A stretch of DNA of 64,000 nucleotides from Galeopsis tetrahit (taxonomy: Eukaryota; Streptophyta; Magnoliopsida; Lamiales; Lamiaceae): the NCBI GenBank assembly GCA_963675135.1, contig OY776124.1:12910677-12974676 (forward strand). Direction: 5' to 3'. The notes beneath the pieces are model-generated. The model made no database searches and was not told the DNA's origin. It saw only the letters and a program-made list of their open reading frames with translations. Made by a program: the position numbers and the translations under genes. Each line of letters begins with the position of its first letter. Positions within the stretch are counted from its first letter, which is position 1. Positions 10,450-21,280 of the stretch are shown here, piece by piece.

Positions 10450-11218
10450 TGATGCGTCGAAAAAGAACGCGCTCTGATCTCAGCCGTTCTTTTGCGAGCA
10501 CTATCGATCACGATCTCAATCACTCGTTCGCCTTTAACAATCCTCGTGTGAATCTTCTCGTAAGTCCAAATTTGGCCTGCAAAAGTACACCGGAGGGGGC
10601 CTCCGGCGTAGAAACTCCGACGCTCAAGTCAGAACTTGTCGTAGGCGAAATCAAAGAGAAATTCCCCTGTATATCTAGGGGAATTCCGGCGAATATCGTG
10701 AAGTCTCTCTTCACTATTAGCGTATCTTTTGTACGGCAGTGTGTATAATCAATAAAATATGTGTATCGTAATAATAACTTAATTAAGAATGTGAAAATAA
10801 CCTTCTTTATATACCTGGCCCCTCTCTGCGGAGAGGGAGAGACCTATTCTCCCTGACTTCTCGGCGTATATCTAGGAATTAGGCCTCACATCTCCAAGGA
10901 CTCGGCTGATCCCCCTGAAGACTAGGCCCTTCAGCTTATCCAGTCCTCTTTTCGTGGGTTTGAATAATTCCCAGGACTTAGCCAAGGAAGACAGGCTATA
11001 ATTCCCTTCGTGGGCCAAATCTTCCCCAGCCCAAGACCTATTAAATTCTTCACATATGGGCCGAAGGCCCAATTTCTCTGATTTCCCTGATTCCTCTACT
11101 CGAACCCAGGGGGTGTATTAATCCTGTTTCTTCAATATATTAACCTAATTACAACTATCATAACTTATCCCGTCTCCACGTGTCGACTCCTCCGAGAGCG
11201 ACATATTTATCTACATCA
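10450..11218 (-). repeat. 3' LTR of the Tat element
   Basis: 769 bp running TGATGCGTCG...TCTACATCA in the forward sense. It is identical to the 5' LTR at 21281-22049 except for one C/T difference near the CGACTCC(T/C)CGAG motif. TATA (10805-10813) and G-box (11177-11182) copies are present as in the 5' LTR. Confidence 0.95.
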
Positions 11219-11238
11219 ACCACTCCCCCCTACTCTCA
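11219..11238 (-). other. Polypurine tract of the Tat element
   Basis: Read on the minus strand, GAGTAGGGGGGAGTGGT abuts the 3' LTR. This is the position and composition expected for the plus-strand primer, and it confirms that the element reads right to left. Confidence 0.8.
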
Positions 11239-11735
11239 TAAAATGAATAATTTTTAGGAGAGTAGGAAAATAATAACCCTGGGATAAATGCCAGAGAAAT
11301 ATTTCATTTCCTTTCTTAAAACTCAAAATACCTCTCGAAATATTCTTATCGATTTGATTCCCTCTAGTAATAATTACTTCTCAAAAAGCGTTGGGTCTTT
11401 TACACTTCCACACGCCACTGTGCCCTTGAATCTCGCAATCACGCGCCTATATCCAACATCAAGCCGCCGTTTGTCTTTCACGCGTTTTTTAATTGGGAGG
11501 ATCATTTAATTCTCCTCGATTCTCCCTCTTCTCTTTTCAGCGTAATCATTCAAAATTCATCTTTTCCACCGAAACCCTGATTTCCCTTCATTTCAAATTT
11601 ATCTATTCTCTATCTTCGTTTTCACCTTTGCGATCTGAACTTCTTCGTGCACGTCCAGCGGCTGTTTCGTCGTCACTCCTTAAAACCGACCTTCCTTCAG
11701 GTACCTATTCCTCCCCTTTTACTCTCATTTATACC

Positions 11736-13809
11736 ATGTCATCTTCTTCAGATTCCGTTTCAATGGAAAGTTCAACTTCCCATTCTCTTTCTATTTTTCC
11801 TGTAATCGACCCTGCTTTAAAAAACACCATCGCTGGTTCTTCCTTGCTTTCTTCTGAGCGTGTTGCCACTTTTCTCCGGTCGGGAATCTTTCCCACCGAT
11901 TACGCCGTTAGGGCCGCCCATAGGAGGGAACGTCCGAATTTTCCTGGTACTAACACCTTGGCCTTCTGGGAGGCTCAGTTAAAAGCAGGACTCCGCTTCC
12001 CGATTCACCCTTATTTTTCGGAGATCTCTACTTACCTGCACATACCCCTCAACCAATTCACCCCCAATGCTATTCGAGCAATGCTAGGTTTTTACATATT
12101 GATGAAGGGGAATGGTGGCGAACCTTCAGCCCAGCTTTTCCTAACTCAGTACATGTGTAAGTATGCGGATGGGTTTTTCTATACTGCTGGCCGTCCTTCC
12201 AGGGCTGGAAAATTCATGGAGAAGCTCCATGAAGGAGTCCAAGACTGGAAGGACTATTACTTCTTTGTTACAAACCCCGTTCCTTGGGATTTTCCTCATG
12301 AAGGGTGGATTTATGAGAACCCTGGGGTGCCTCGTCCTCCTCTCTCTGTTTGTTCTTCTCTGAATTTGGAAGTGATGAACCATCTAAATGACAATGTTTC
12401 CGCTCATGGCTTTTTCGATGTAATGAGCATTTGCAAAAATCCTAGAGCCCTTTCTCATTTTGGTTTCGGTCGCCCCGATTACCCCCTAGGTCCCGACGAT
12501 GGTAATCCCATCTCTTTTTCCTTAGTATTGTCCTCACAATTCGAACTGCAGTGTTTATTAATGTCGTTTGCATTCCTTTATGCAGCTATGAGTTGGTTAA
12601 CCCAAATTTCTCGCGATGCTGCTCCTCTCTCGATGGTTGCAAAGTCTCCAGCCCCTGAAAGCTCTTCAAGGGCCCCTGTCATTCCTTCCTCAGCGAAACC
12701 TGCCACTGGGTCCGTTGCTAAGCGCACCCGTTCCTCTACCGAGAAAACCATGGTCTCCGTCTTGCCTCCTGTTTCCGATGCCTCTAAGAAGAAGAAATCC
12801 AAAACCAAATCTTCCATGCCTAATGTTGCTCCCGATGCTCCAGACGAAGTCAATGTTGACCATCTCTTGGCCTTTATAGAACGTTATACTCCGACTCCCG
12901 CTACCGAAGCCCTTAATGCTCTTTCTCCAGAAGAGCGAATTGTGCACGCCGCCCACAATTTCACACAGGTAGGTTTTCAATATGGATATTGCTTTGAATG
13001 ACTCATAGAAGAGAATATAGATACCTTACTTCTTGATGTTGTTTCTTGTGTAGTTTGGTCTTCTGTTTTCCAACATGTCTGAAAGAGCCCTCCAGTCCCT
13101 CCAGCAGGTAGATGATCTCCAAAGTCAGGTAGAGCTGGAGAAGGTGAAGAAGGAGATACTCGATGCAGAATTACGGGACGCTAATCAGAGGTGTAAAACA
13201 CTCCGAGCGACACTCTCTGGGGAGATTTCTTCGTTGAAGGAAGAGTTCGGTAAACAGGTCAAACAGCTGGAGGCTGCTCTTCCCCTGACTGGTATGAAGT
13301 TATGCATAGAGTCTTTGTTTACCTCTGCCATAGGTCAACAATTTCTAGGTACCTTGCATCAGGAGTGGTTGGAGGCCTTTCTTCAGAGCAGCAGTTTCTT
13401 AGGGGCCATGGGTGCATACATCCCTCACTTCATTGATCATGGGTTTTCTAATGCTGTGGCTGAACATTCTGCCCCTGGTTTTAATGGTCAGTATACCCGT
13501 GCTCTTCGACTGGATGAGCTGGATACTCCCCCTAAGTTCCCTGGAGATGCAAAGGAAGATATCAACACTCCTTGGTGGTTGCCGGGGATGAGGAAGGCGA
13601 TCTTAGAGCTGAAGGGTGCTGCTCGGAGTTTAGATGATTTGGCACCGGCGAAGGATATGACTTTCCCTGTTCACGTAGATAATCCAACTCCGGTGACTAC
13701 TGTGGCAGCACACGCTCTGGTGGAGAAGGCAGAGGGGGGTGATTCTAGCGGGCAAGCTGAGGAGACAGGAGCAGGTTCTGAGGGGAAGGATACCATTCCC
13801 CTCTCTTGA
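11736..13809 (+). CDS. Antisense spliced ORF of the Tat element ('putative gypsy-type transposon' protein)
   Basis: This gene lies on the strand opposite to gag-pol, between pol and the 3' LTR. Three exons join in frame: 11736-12501, 12586-12968 and 13054-13809, giving 634 residues. The donors (GATG|GTAATC, CACAG|GTAGGT) and acceptors (TATGCAG, TTGTGTAG) are standard, and the introns are about 85 bp. A Ser-rich N-terminus precedes a domain at about 60-260 (AFWEAQLKAGLRFPIHPYF, then PNAIRAMLGFYILM) typical of plant proteins labelled 'putative gypsy type transposon'. A basic Lys/Ser linker lies around 330-350, and a coiled coil at about 390-465. Extra antisense ORFs in this position are known from Tat/Retand elements; their function is unknown. 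No disabling mutation is seen. Confidence 0.8.
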
Positions 13810-14264
13810 TAATTTCTCTGACAACAGTTTGATACTTTAAGACACTTTATTTTGCTAAGGCCTCTAAGGCCTCTTTTGGTATTTTCCGGAGACTCCACAT
13901 TCCGGGGTTTTCTTGTGGAGGGCCTAGGCATGGTGCCTTAGGTCTTTGGATATTTCTGCTTTCCTTTTGATATTGTACCTGCACAATTACTGTTTGGCAT
14001 GCATACATATATCTCTAATTCTGTTGATTAGATGTGTAACATAATATTCATCCTGCTTATGCATCTAGCATGTTTTCAGCATTTTATTAACACGTAAAGG
14101 CTCTAAAGCTCCTAGAAGAACCTTAATGAGGAGATAGGGTTGATATCCCTGTACTTACTTGGCGATTTTGGTAGGGCTTCTAGTCTCTCCCTTAGTACTA
14201 GGGTGTTTAAAGATTACATCCCCCAGAGGTTAGGATCTCAGGGATCATCTTTTCCCTTAGGCTG
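13810..14264. other. Tat element untranslated region
   Basis: No gene is seen. It separates the antisense gene from the minisatellite and contains short CTCTAAAG/CTCC-type repeats that grade into the array. Confidence 0.5.
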
Positions 14265-14965
14265 TTTATACTCGTAAGAGTTAGTTTATACTCATAAGAG
14301 TCTGTTTATACTCGTAAGAGTTAGTTTATACTCGTAAGAGTTCTTAAGGATTATACTCTCCCTGAAGTTAAAGTGTTTATACTCGTAAGAGTTAGTTTAT
14401 ACTCGTAAGAGTCCGTTTATACTCGTGAGAGTTAGTTTATACTCGTAAGAGTTCTTAGGGATTATACTCTCCCTGAAGTTAAAGTGTTTATACTCGTAAG
14501 AGTTAGTTTATACTCGTAAGAGTTCGTTTATACTCGTGAGAGTTAGTTTATACTCGTAAGAGTTCGTTTATACTCGTGAGAGTTAGTTTATACTCGTAAG
14601 AGTTCGTTTATACTCGTAAGAGTTCGTTTATACTCGTGAGAGTTAGTTTATACTCGTAAGAGTTCGTTTATACTCGTGAGAGTTAGTTTATACTCGTAAG
14701 AGTTCGTTTATACTCGTGAGAGTTAGTTTATACTCGTAAGAGTTCGTTTATACTCGTAAGAGTTCGTTTATACTCGTGAGAGTTAGTTTATACTCGTAAG
14801 AGTTCGTTTATACTCGTGAGAGTTAGTTTATACTCGTAAGAGTTCGTTTATACTCGTAAGAGTTCGTTTATACTCGTAAGAGTTCGTTTATACTCGTGAG
14901 AGTTAGTTTATACTCGTAAGAGTTCGTTTATACTCGTAAGAGTTCGTTTATACTCGTGAGAGTTA
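14265..14965. repeat. 20-bp minisatellite in the Tat 3' region
   Basis: About 30 copies of a 20-bp unit, consensus GTTTATACTCGTAAGAGTTA. From about 14490 the units mostly alternate between a GTAAGAGTTC and a GTGAGAGTTA form, making a 40-bp higher-order pattern. The earlier part is a longer unit of about 105-110 bp (four 20-mers plus a CTTAGGGATTATACTCTCCC segment) present twice. Hypervariable tandem repeats in the 3' part of Tat/Ogre-type elements are a known feature and a known source of satellite DNA. Confidence 0.9.
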
Positions 14966-15591
14966 TGTCTTCCACTGTACCCCCTCGTGAGGGTTTTGAG
15001 AATCTTCTTGAGAATCATCTGGTCTTGAGAATCATCTGGGATAGGGTTTATCGACAAGTTCATTATATCTTCCGCTGTATCCCCTACTCCCCCTAGCTTT
15101 AGAGGCTATCGTGGATAGGAACTTTGGGAAATATTCTTAAGTATTCTCCATTCGAGCGTTTATAAATCGGTGTAAATTTTTCTATCTTTGCAGTATCTTT
15201 AACATGCTATATTTCAGTTTCCAAAACATATTCGTTATTTCAGCACTCATCATGCAGATCTTCAACAATCATCTTAACATGATATTAACACATGAGAAAC
15301 ATTTCATCATAAAATTAGCGCATAAGAGTCATCTTATCACAATATTAACATGCATTTAGGGAAATTGCTAAGATTTTATCAAAACCGATGCTCCATTGAT
15401 CGAAAATGTTTATCAACATAGGCAAATAAGGGGAACCTATGCCGGCCTCATTAAAAACCTCTCCGTGGTAAAACCCCAAAGGGAAACCCACATAGAGGGA
15501 AAAAGAGTGCCGGTGAAGCAATTATTCGAACGAGAAGTAAATATTCAAGATTGTTCATAAAGAAAAAGGAAGCAGGGGAATTACCCCTTCC
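14966..15591. other. Tat element 3' non-coding region
   Basis: Lies directly downstream of the gag-pol stop in element orientation. No ORF or repeat of note. The polyadenylation position cannot be assigned. Confidence 0.5.
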
Positions 15592-18500
15592 TCAAACATA
15601 AAATCTCTTCAAGTGGCATACGTTCCATGGCCTTAGTATCTCTTTCCCTGTCATGTCTTGGAGCTTGTATGCCCCACCCTTGAGTACCTGTATGACCCTA
15701 TACGGACCTTCCCAATTGGGTTCCATCTTCCCAGTGTTCTTCAAAGCATCTGCCCTCCGAAGGACTAAATCCCCAACTTTAAAGGAGCGAGGGATTACCC
15801 TGCGGTCATATGCTGCTTTGATCCGACTCTTGTACCTTTCTGCCTTTAATCTCGCCATCTCCCTTTCTTCATCTACTAGGTCCAGCGCTTCCCTCATTAA
15901 TTCTTCATTTCTCTTTTCTTCGAAATAAGTGATCCGGTGTGATTTGAGTCTGGCTTCAGGAGGTATCACTGCTGCTGCTCCATATACCAAGTAGAAGGGA
16001 GATTCGCCTGTAGCCGTCTTAGGGCTGGTTCGGTAGGACCAGAGGACGTTGTCCAACTCCTGCACCCATTTTCCTCCTACCTCTGCCAATCGTGTTCGAA
16101 TACCATCGACCAAGATCCTTTTTGTAACCTCTGCCTGCCCATTAGCTTGGGGATGGGCTACTGAAGTGAACCTCTGCGTGATGTTCCACCTCTCGCACCA
16201 TCTTCTTACTTTATCTCCATTGAACTGCGTTCCGTTATCGGAAACCAAGATTCTAGGTACTCCAAACCTGCAACAAATATGTCTAGCAAGAAAAATAATT
16301 ACATTGTCCTCTTCGATTTTAGCCAAGGGCACAGCCTCTACCCATTTACTGAAATAATCCACGGCTACGATTAGAAATTTTCTCCCTCCTGGTGCCAAGG
16401 GGAAGGGTCCTACTAGATCGATTCCCCATTTAGCGAAGGGACAGGGCGAGTACATAGCCCCCATTTCTTCTGCAGGTACCCGTATCAAGGGTCCATTCTT
16501 CTGGCACTTCTCACATCTCTTCACGTATTCTCTAGCGTCCCTGATTATATTAGGCCAGTAGAAACCTGCCCTGAACACTTTCTTTACCATGGTCTGGTAC
16601 CCTTCATGGCTGGATGCGCAACCTTCATGGATGTCTTTGATCACTAGCTCTGCTTCTCTTTTTGAGAGACACTTCAAATAAGGTTGAGTGAAAGATCTCC
16701 TGTATAATTGGCCTCCCAGGATGCAATACTTCCTTCTCCACGCCTTTGCTTCCCTGGACATTGGGGTTACTGGACCCCTGTTCAATTCTTCCCATATTTC
16801 TTTCCTCCAATCATCCCCTGCTGTTATCTCTCCGATCAGGGTTCCCGTAGCTACTTGATCTGCCACCAACAGGGTTACCTGTCCGTCTCCCTCGAATTCA
16901 GTGGAACTAGCCAATTTTGACAGTCCATCCGCTTTCGTATTCTCTTTTCTTGGTACCTGTACCACTTCAAAAGTATGGAATTTATTTTTTAATTTCTTTA
17001 CCTCTTCTAGATAAGTGATCATTCTCTCATCCTTGGCGAGGTACTCCCCCATGACCTGCTGTACTATCAACTGTGAATCGGAGTACAAGGTGACCTTTTG
17101 CGCCCCTAACTCTGCAGCCATGCTAGCTCCTCTGATCAGGGCCTCATATTCTGCACCATTGTTTGAGGTGGAAAATCGAAATTTGACAGCCACCTGCACT
17201 TCCTGACCCTCAGGGTCAATCAGTAATATCCCTGCTCCACATCCTAAGGCAGATGCTGAGCCATCCACATATACCTTCCATCCCTGTTCTTCTTCCACTC
17301 TGGTGGACTCTTGAATGAAATCCGCTAAAGCTTGAGCCTTGATGGCTCTCCTTGGTTCATAGTCTATATCATACTCCTGCAGTTCTACTGCCCACTTGAC
17401 CATTCTTCCTGATAAATCTGCTCTCCCTAGCGTCTGCTTCAACGGGAAATTAGTCCTCACCATCACTTTATAAGATAGGAAGTAAGGGCGTAGTCGCCTG
17501 GCCGTCACCACCACTGCCAAGGCTGCCTTTTCCACCTCCGAATACCTTGTTTCCGCCCCTTGGATTACCTTGCTCACATAATATACAGGCTGTTGTGTGG
17601 AGCCTTCCTCTTTCATCAGGGCCGTGCTCAGGGAGTGTTCCCCTACTGAGAGGTATAGGAGTAGGACGTCTCCCTGAGTAGGCTTAGTTAATTTTGGAAG
17701 TTGTTCCAGGTGGCGCTTCAATTCTTCAAAAGCCTTCTGGCATTGCTCATCCCATTCGAATCTTGACCCCTTCCTTAGCGTTCTGAAGAAGTGATGACTC
17801 TTCTCTGCTGATTTAGCTATAAATCTGCTAAGGGCTGCGATCCTTCCGTTCAAAGTCTGCAATTCTTTCAAATTCCGAGGGGGTTGCATGTCGAGCACCG
17901 CCTTTACCTTAACAGGGTTCACTTCTATCCCTCTCTGAGTCACCATATATCCTAGAAATTTCCCTGACCCCACTCCAAAAGAACATTTAGCAGGGTTCAA
18001 TTTAATGCCATTCTCTCGAATTACCTGAAATATCTCCTTCAAGTCGTCAATATGTCCCTCTGCTTTGACACTTTTAGCTAGCATATCGTCTACGTAAACC
18101 TCCATGTTCCTGCCTATCTGCCCTCGGAACACCGAGTCTACCATTCTTTGATAGGTTGCTCCTGCATTTATCAGTCCAAAAGGCATACGTACATAACCGA
18201 AAGTACCACATGTCGCTATAAAGCATACCTTTGGTATATCGAGGGGGTTCAGCTGGATCTGATGGTACCCCTGATATGCGTCCATCATGCTGAGTAATTC
18301 AAACCCAGATGTGGCATCCACCAGTTGGTCGATCCTGGGCAAAGGGTAGTGGTCTTTAGGGCAGGCTTTGTTCAAGTCCCTAAAGTCAATGCACATCCTC
18401 CACTTGCCAGCTCCCTTGGACACCAACACTGCATTCGAGAGCCATTCAGGGAACTGGACTCTTTTCACGTGCCCTGCATTCAACAATTTATCGATTTCCT

Positions 18501-21222
18501 CTTTTACTATGAGGTTCTTCTCTTTACCGAAGTTCCTCAACTTCTGTTTCACGGGCCTGGCTTTGGGATCCACATTCAAGTGGTGCACTGCTATTTCTGG
18601 AGGGATACCCGTCATATCCGTCGCTGTGAATGCAAAGATGTCTGCATTTTGCTGGAGGGCAAGTATCATCTTTCCCTGGAGCTCAGGGTTCATGTTCGTA
18701 CCTATCCTGGTTGTAAATCCCTCCTTTCCTGGGTAGAGCTCGATGCTCATTAGCTCCTCGTCTGCTTTAACTTTGGGTTGCTCTTGTACTAGCTCACCCA
18801 CTTTCTGTCTCTTCAATTCAGGGTCTTTTCCCTTAAATCTCTCCATTCCTCTGAACACGGCCCTGTCTGCTATCTTGACTGATTCCACATAACACTTCCT
18901 TGCCTGATACTGATCACCACATATCTCTCCCACACCCCCCAAGGTAGGGAACTTCATCTTCATGTGGAAGGTGGAGATCACTGCCTGAAAAATATTCAAG
19001 CTTGGCCGTCCCATTACTACGTTATAGGAAGATGGGACGTCTACAATCAAGAACTCTATGACTTGTACTCGACGATTAGGGGCAACTCCTAACCCTACTT
19101 GTAGTAACGCTGAACCAAGGGGTTGAATGGCTCCCCCTGAGAATCCATACAGTGCTGTTTCCACCGGTCTAAGCTTTATATTCAAGTCCATCTTCTTGAA
19201 GCAGTCGAAGAGCATGATGTCGGCAGAGCTTCCAGTGTCTACAAAAATTCTTGCTACATCGTATCCTGCTATATCCGTGGTAATGACCAGCGCGTCATTA
19301 TGAATTTCTCTAGGCTCCCCAGCGTCCTCTGGCCCAAAATGGATGTCTGGGCCTTCTGCCATCTTTCCCACTTCATGGTGCTCTATATTTCTCTCATTCT
19401 TCAGCGACCGAACGCTCTGCTTTCTTTGCCTGAAAGAATCCCCATCAGCAGGGCCTCCCATTATCATATGAATAGTTCCCCTCTTCTGAGGAGGGGGTGG
19501 TGGCTCCTCATTGCCCTTCCTCTGATCTCTCCTGTCGTCTTCCTGCTTCCCCTCGGGGTCTTTTCTCTTTTGACCCCTAGGGCCTTGTCGATCTCTGAAA
19601 ATAAACTCTTTGAGGTGGCCTGCCTGAATCATCCTCTCTATCTCATCCTTCAGATGCCAACATTGGTTGGTATCATGGCCATAATCGTTATGGAACCTAC
19701 AAAACTTGTTTGACTTTGGGTTTTGGGGACCTCTGCTTCTTGAATAGGGGAATTTCATATCTGGATGGTCCCCTGCCACCTCTAGGACTTCGGCTGGTTC
19801 TATCTTCAAAGGGGTATATCTCTTCGCCCCTCTCCTGGGATTCCATGGTGCAACTTCCTCTCTTCTCACGTTTTCCAGTCTCCTGGAGCTCCGATGTCTC
19901 TCTGGACTTGGTCTTCTAAGTGGAATTTCTTTCCTCCTTTCTCCATTACCCACTATAGCCCGGGTCTCCGATCGTTTAGCTTTCCTTACCTCCTCCAGGG
20001 TGAGGTATTTCTCTGCTCTCCTCAACAATTCATCGAAAGTCCGAACCGGCTTCTTAGCTAAAGAGGTGAATAAATCTCCGTCACGCAACCCGTTGGTGAG
20101 GGCATTGATTTTAACCTCCGAGGAGGCTGTAGGTACTTCTAATGCCGCTTGGTTGAATCTTTTCAAGAAAGCCCGTAAGCTCTCATTCTCTCCTTGACGC
20201 ATGTTGAACAAAGTAAGGGTAGCTCTAGGCTGTCTCCTAGCGCTGGCAAATTGATGCAGGAACAACTCGCTGAATTCGGACCATGAGTGGATAGTATCTG
20301 GTCCTAACTGCGTAAACCACTGCTGTGCAGCCTTGGACAAGGTAGTCAGAAATACTCGACATTTGACACCTTCTCCATACCGGTGCAGTAAGGCCGCGTT
20401 CTCAAATCTCATCAAGTGCTCATAGGGATCCGAAGTGCCATCGTATTCAAAATTTAAAGATTTGAAGTTAGAAGGCAGTTCGTCTTGTAAAATAGTAGGT
20501 GAAAATTGATATCCAGTGGTGTAAGAGGGTTTACTTACGTTGTCAGTAATATGTCTCTGCATATCCCTCATCTCTTTACGCAGGGCTTGTATCTGATCAC
20601 TGACGGCCCCTTGATATGTGTCGTCCGTGATTTCTCCCATCCCCGTATCCAGGGTGTTATCTCCAAGGACTCTCTCTGCATCCCTCCGAAGGGGTCTTTC
20701 CAGGACGCTTCTCTCAGCCTGGGAAGGTACTTTCTCTTCCGGGTTTCGAGGGAGATCTTCGTTCCTGGAAGGGACTGGGACCGAATCAATGACATGTTCG
20801 AGTGGATTTGGTCGTGTGCCCTTATGAACAGGTGCGGGAGGGCGAAGTCCTCGAGCAGCAATTATCCTCTCCACTGATTGCGCTATCATCTCATTCAACT
20901 GATCTCGAGAGACGGTCAAGAGTTCTGGTTGAGTGTTAGGGTTATCCTTATTGATCCCACTCCCTGATGCTCCTGAGATACCTGGTGTGTCTCCATCCTG
21001 AGTGGGAGGGATATCCTCCGGTACATGGTCTACCGGTTGTTTCCCTAGATTTTGGCTTGAGGGAAAACCTGGAGGAGGGATATCTTCTGATGTGTGATCC
21101 ATGGGACGTTTCCCTAAATTCCGATTTAAGGGAAATCCTGGAGGGGGCGGAGGAAAAGGAGGCGGAGGAGTGGAATCTCCTTTCTCCTTCGTCTGCTTTG
21201 TTGGATCTTGTCCTCCACCCAT
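15592..21222 (-). CDS. Tat-lineage Gypsy gag-pol polyprotein
   Basis: A single 1876-residue frame without interruption. A proline-rich N-terminus (1-75) precedes gag at about 250-400, then a CX2HX4HX4C knuckle (CRFH...H...C, about 506-519). Protease follows with VDTGSSADIM near 658. Reverse transcriptase spans about 890-1060, with YVDD near 1041. The connection RNase H lies at about 1185-1290 (YVSKVIQGAETRYSEVEKAAL), and a second, archaeal-type RNase H at about 1312-1440 (YVDGSAS, YEALIRG, YSDSQL). Integrase has an HHCC finger at about 1530-1572 and Asp, Asp and Glu near 1600, 1660 and 1696 (GIDLVGP, SDNGTQF, NGQAEV). There is no chromodomain. Two RNase H domains define the Tat group. The ATG at 21222 lies 59 bp inside the 5' LTR. 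It looks able to encode a working polyprotein. Confidence 0.96.
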   Translation of the reverse strand: MGGGQDPTKQTKEKGDSTPPPPFPPPPPGFPLNRNLGKRPMDHTSEDIPPPGFPSSQNLGKQPVDHVPEDIPPTQDGDTPGISGASGSGINKDNPNTQPELLTVSRDQLNEMIAQSVERIIAARGLRPPAPVHKGTRPNPLEHVIDSVPVPSRNEDLPRNPEEKVPSQAERSVLERPLRRDAERVLGDNTLDTGMGEITDDTYQGAVSDQIQALRKEMRDMQRHITDNVSKPSYTTGYQFSPTILQDELPSNFKSLNFEYDGTSDPYEHLMRFENAALLHRYGEGVKCRVFLTTLSKAAQQWFTQLGPDTIHSWSEFSELFLHQFASARRQPRATLTLFNMRQGENESLRAFLKRFNQAALEVPTASSEVKINALTNGLRDGDLFTSLAKKPVRTFDELLRRAEKYLTLEEVRKAKRSETRAIVGNGERRKEIPLRRPSPERHRSSRRLENVRREEVAPWNPRRGAKRYTPLKIEPAEVLEVAGDHPDMKFPYSRSRGPQNPKSNKFCRFHNDYGHDTNQCWHLKDEIERMIQAGHLKEFIFRDRQGPRGQKRKDPEGKQEDDRRDQRKGNEEPPPPPQKRGTIHMIMGGPADGDSFRQRKQSVRSLKNERNIEHHEVGKMAEGPDIHFGPEDAGEPREIHNDALVITTDIAGYDVARIFVDTGSSADIMLFDCFKKMDLNIKLRPVETALYGFSGGAIQPLGSALLQVGLGVAPNRRVQVIEFLIVDVPSSYNVVMGRPSLNIFQAVISTFHMKMKFPTLGGVGEICGDQYQARKCYVESVKIADRAVFRGMERFKGKDPELKRQKVGELVQEQPKVKADEELMSIELYPGKEGFTTRIGTNMNPELQGKMILALQQNADIFAFTATDMTGIPPEIAVHHLNVDPKARPVKQKLRNFGKEKNLIVKEEIDKLLNAGHVKRVQFPEWLSNAVLVSKGAGKWRMCIDFRDLNKACPKDHYPLPRIDQLVDATSGFELLSMMDAYQGYHQIQLNPLDIPKVCFIATCGTFGYVRMPFGLINAGATYQRMVDSVFRGQIGRNMEVYVDDMLAKSVKAEGHIDDLKEIFQVIRENGIKLNPAKCSFGVGSGKFLGYMVTQRGIEVNPVKVKAVLDMQPPRNLKELQTLNGRIAALSRFIAKSAEKSHHFFRTLRKGSRFEWDEQCQKAFEELKRHLEQLPKLTKPTQGDVLLLYLSVGEHSLSTALMKEEGSTQQPVYYVSKVIQGAETRYSEVEKAALAVVVTARRLRPYFLSYKVMVRTNFPLKQTLGRADLSGRMVKWAVELQEYDIDYEPRRAIKAQALADFIQESTRVEEEQGWKVYVDGSASALGCGAGILLIDPEGQEVQVAVKFRFSTSNNGAEYEALIRGASMAAELGAQKVTLYSDSQLIVQQVMGEYLAKDERMITYLEEVKKLKNKFHTFEVVQVPRKENTKADGLSKLASSTEFEGDGQVTLLVADQVATGTLIGEITAGDDWRKEIWEELNRGPVTPMSREAKAWRRKYCILGGQLYRRSFTQPYLKCLSKREAELVIKDIHEGCASSHEGYQTMVKKVFRAGFYWPNIIRDAREYVKRCEKCQKNGPLIRVPAEEMGAMYSPCPFAKWGIDLVGPFPLAPGGRKFLIVAVDYFSKWVEAVPLAKIEEDNVIIFLARHICCRFGVPRILVSDNGTQFNGDKVRRWCERWNITQRFTSVAHPQANGQAEVTKRILVDGIRTRLAEVGGKWVQELDNVLWSYRTSPKTATGESPFYLVYGAAAVIPPEARLKSHRITYFEEKRNEELMREALDLVDEEREMARLKAERYKSRIKAAYDRRVIPRSFKVGDLVLRRADALKNTGKMEPNWEGPYRVIQVLKGGAYKLQDMTGKEILRPWNVCHLKRFYV

Positions 21223-21261
21223 ATCAGTACGGAACTTTTCTCACGCCTTAGCCTGAAATGT

Positions 21262-21279
21262 TCCCACAGACGGCGCCAG
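21262..21279 (-). other. Primer-binding site of the Tat element
   Basis: On the minus strand CTGGCGCCGTCTGTGGGA directly follows the 5' LTR. GGCGCCGTCTGTGGGA-type sites are common in plant Gypsy elements. I do not assign the tRNA. Confidence 0.75.
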
Positions 21280-21280
21280 T

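Noticed and set aside
14265..14965. CRISPR-like array
   Set aside because: Short repeats without unique spacers, inside a plant retrotransposon; it is a minisatellite.
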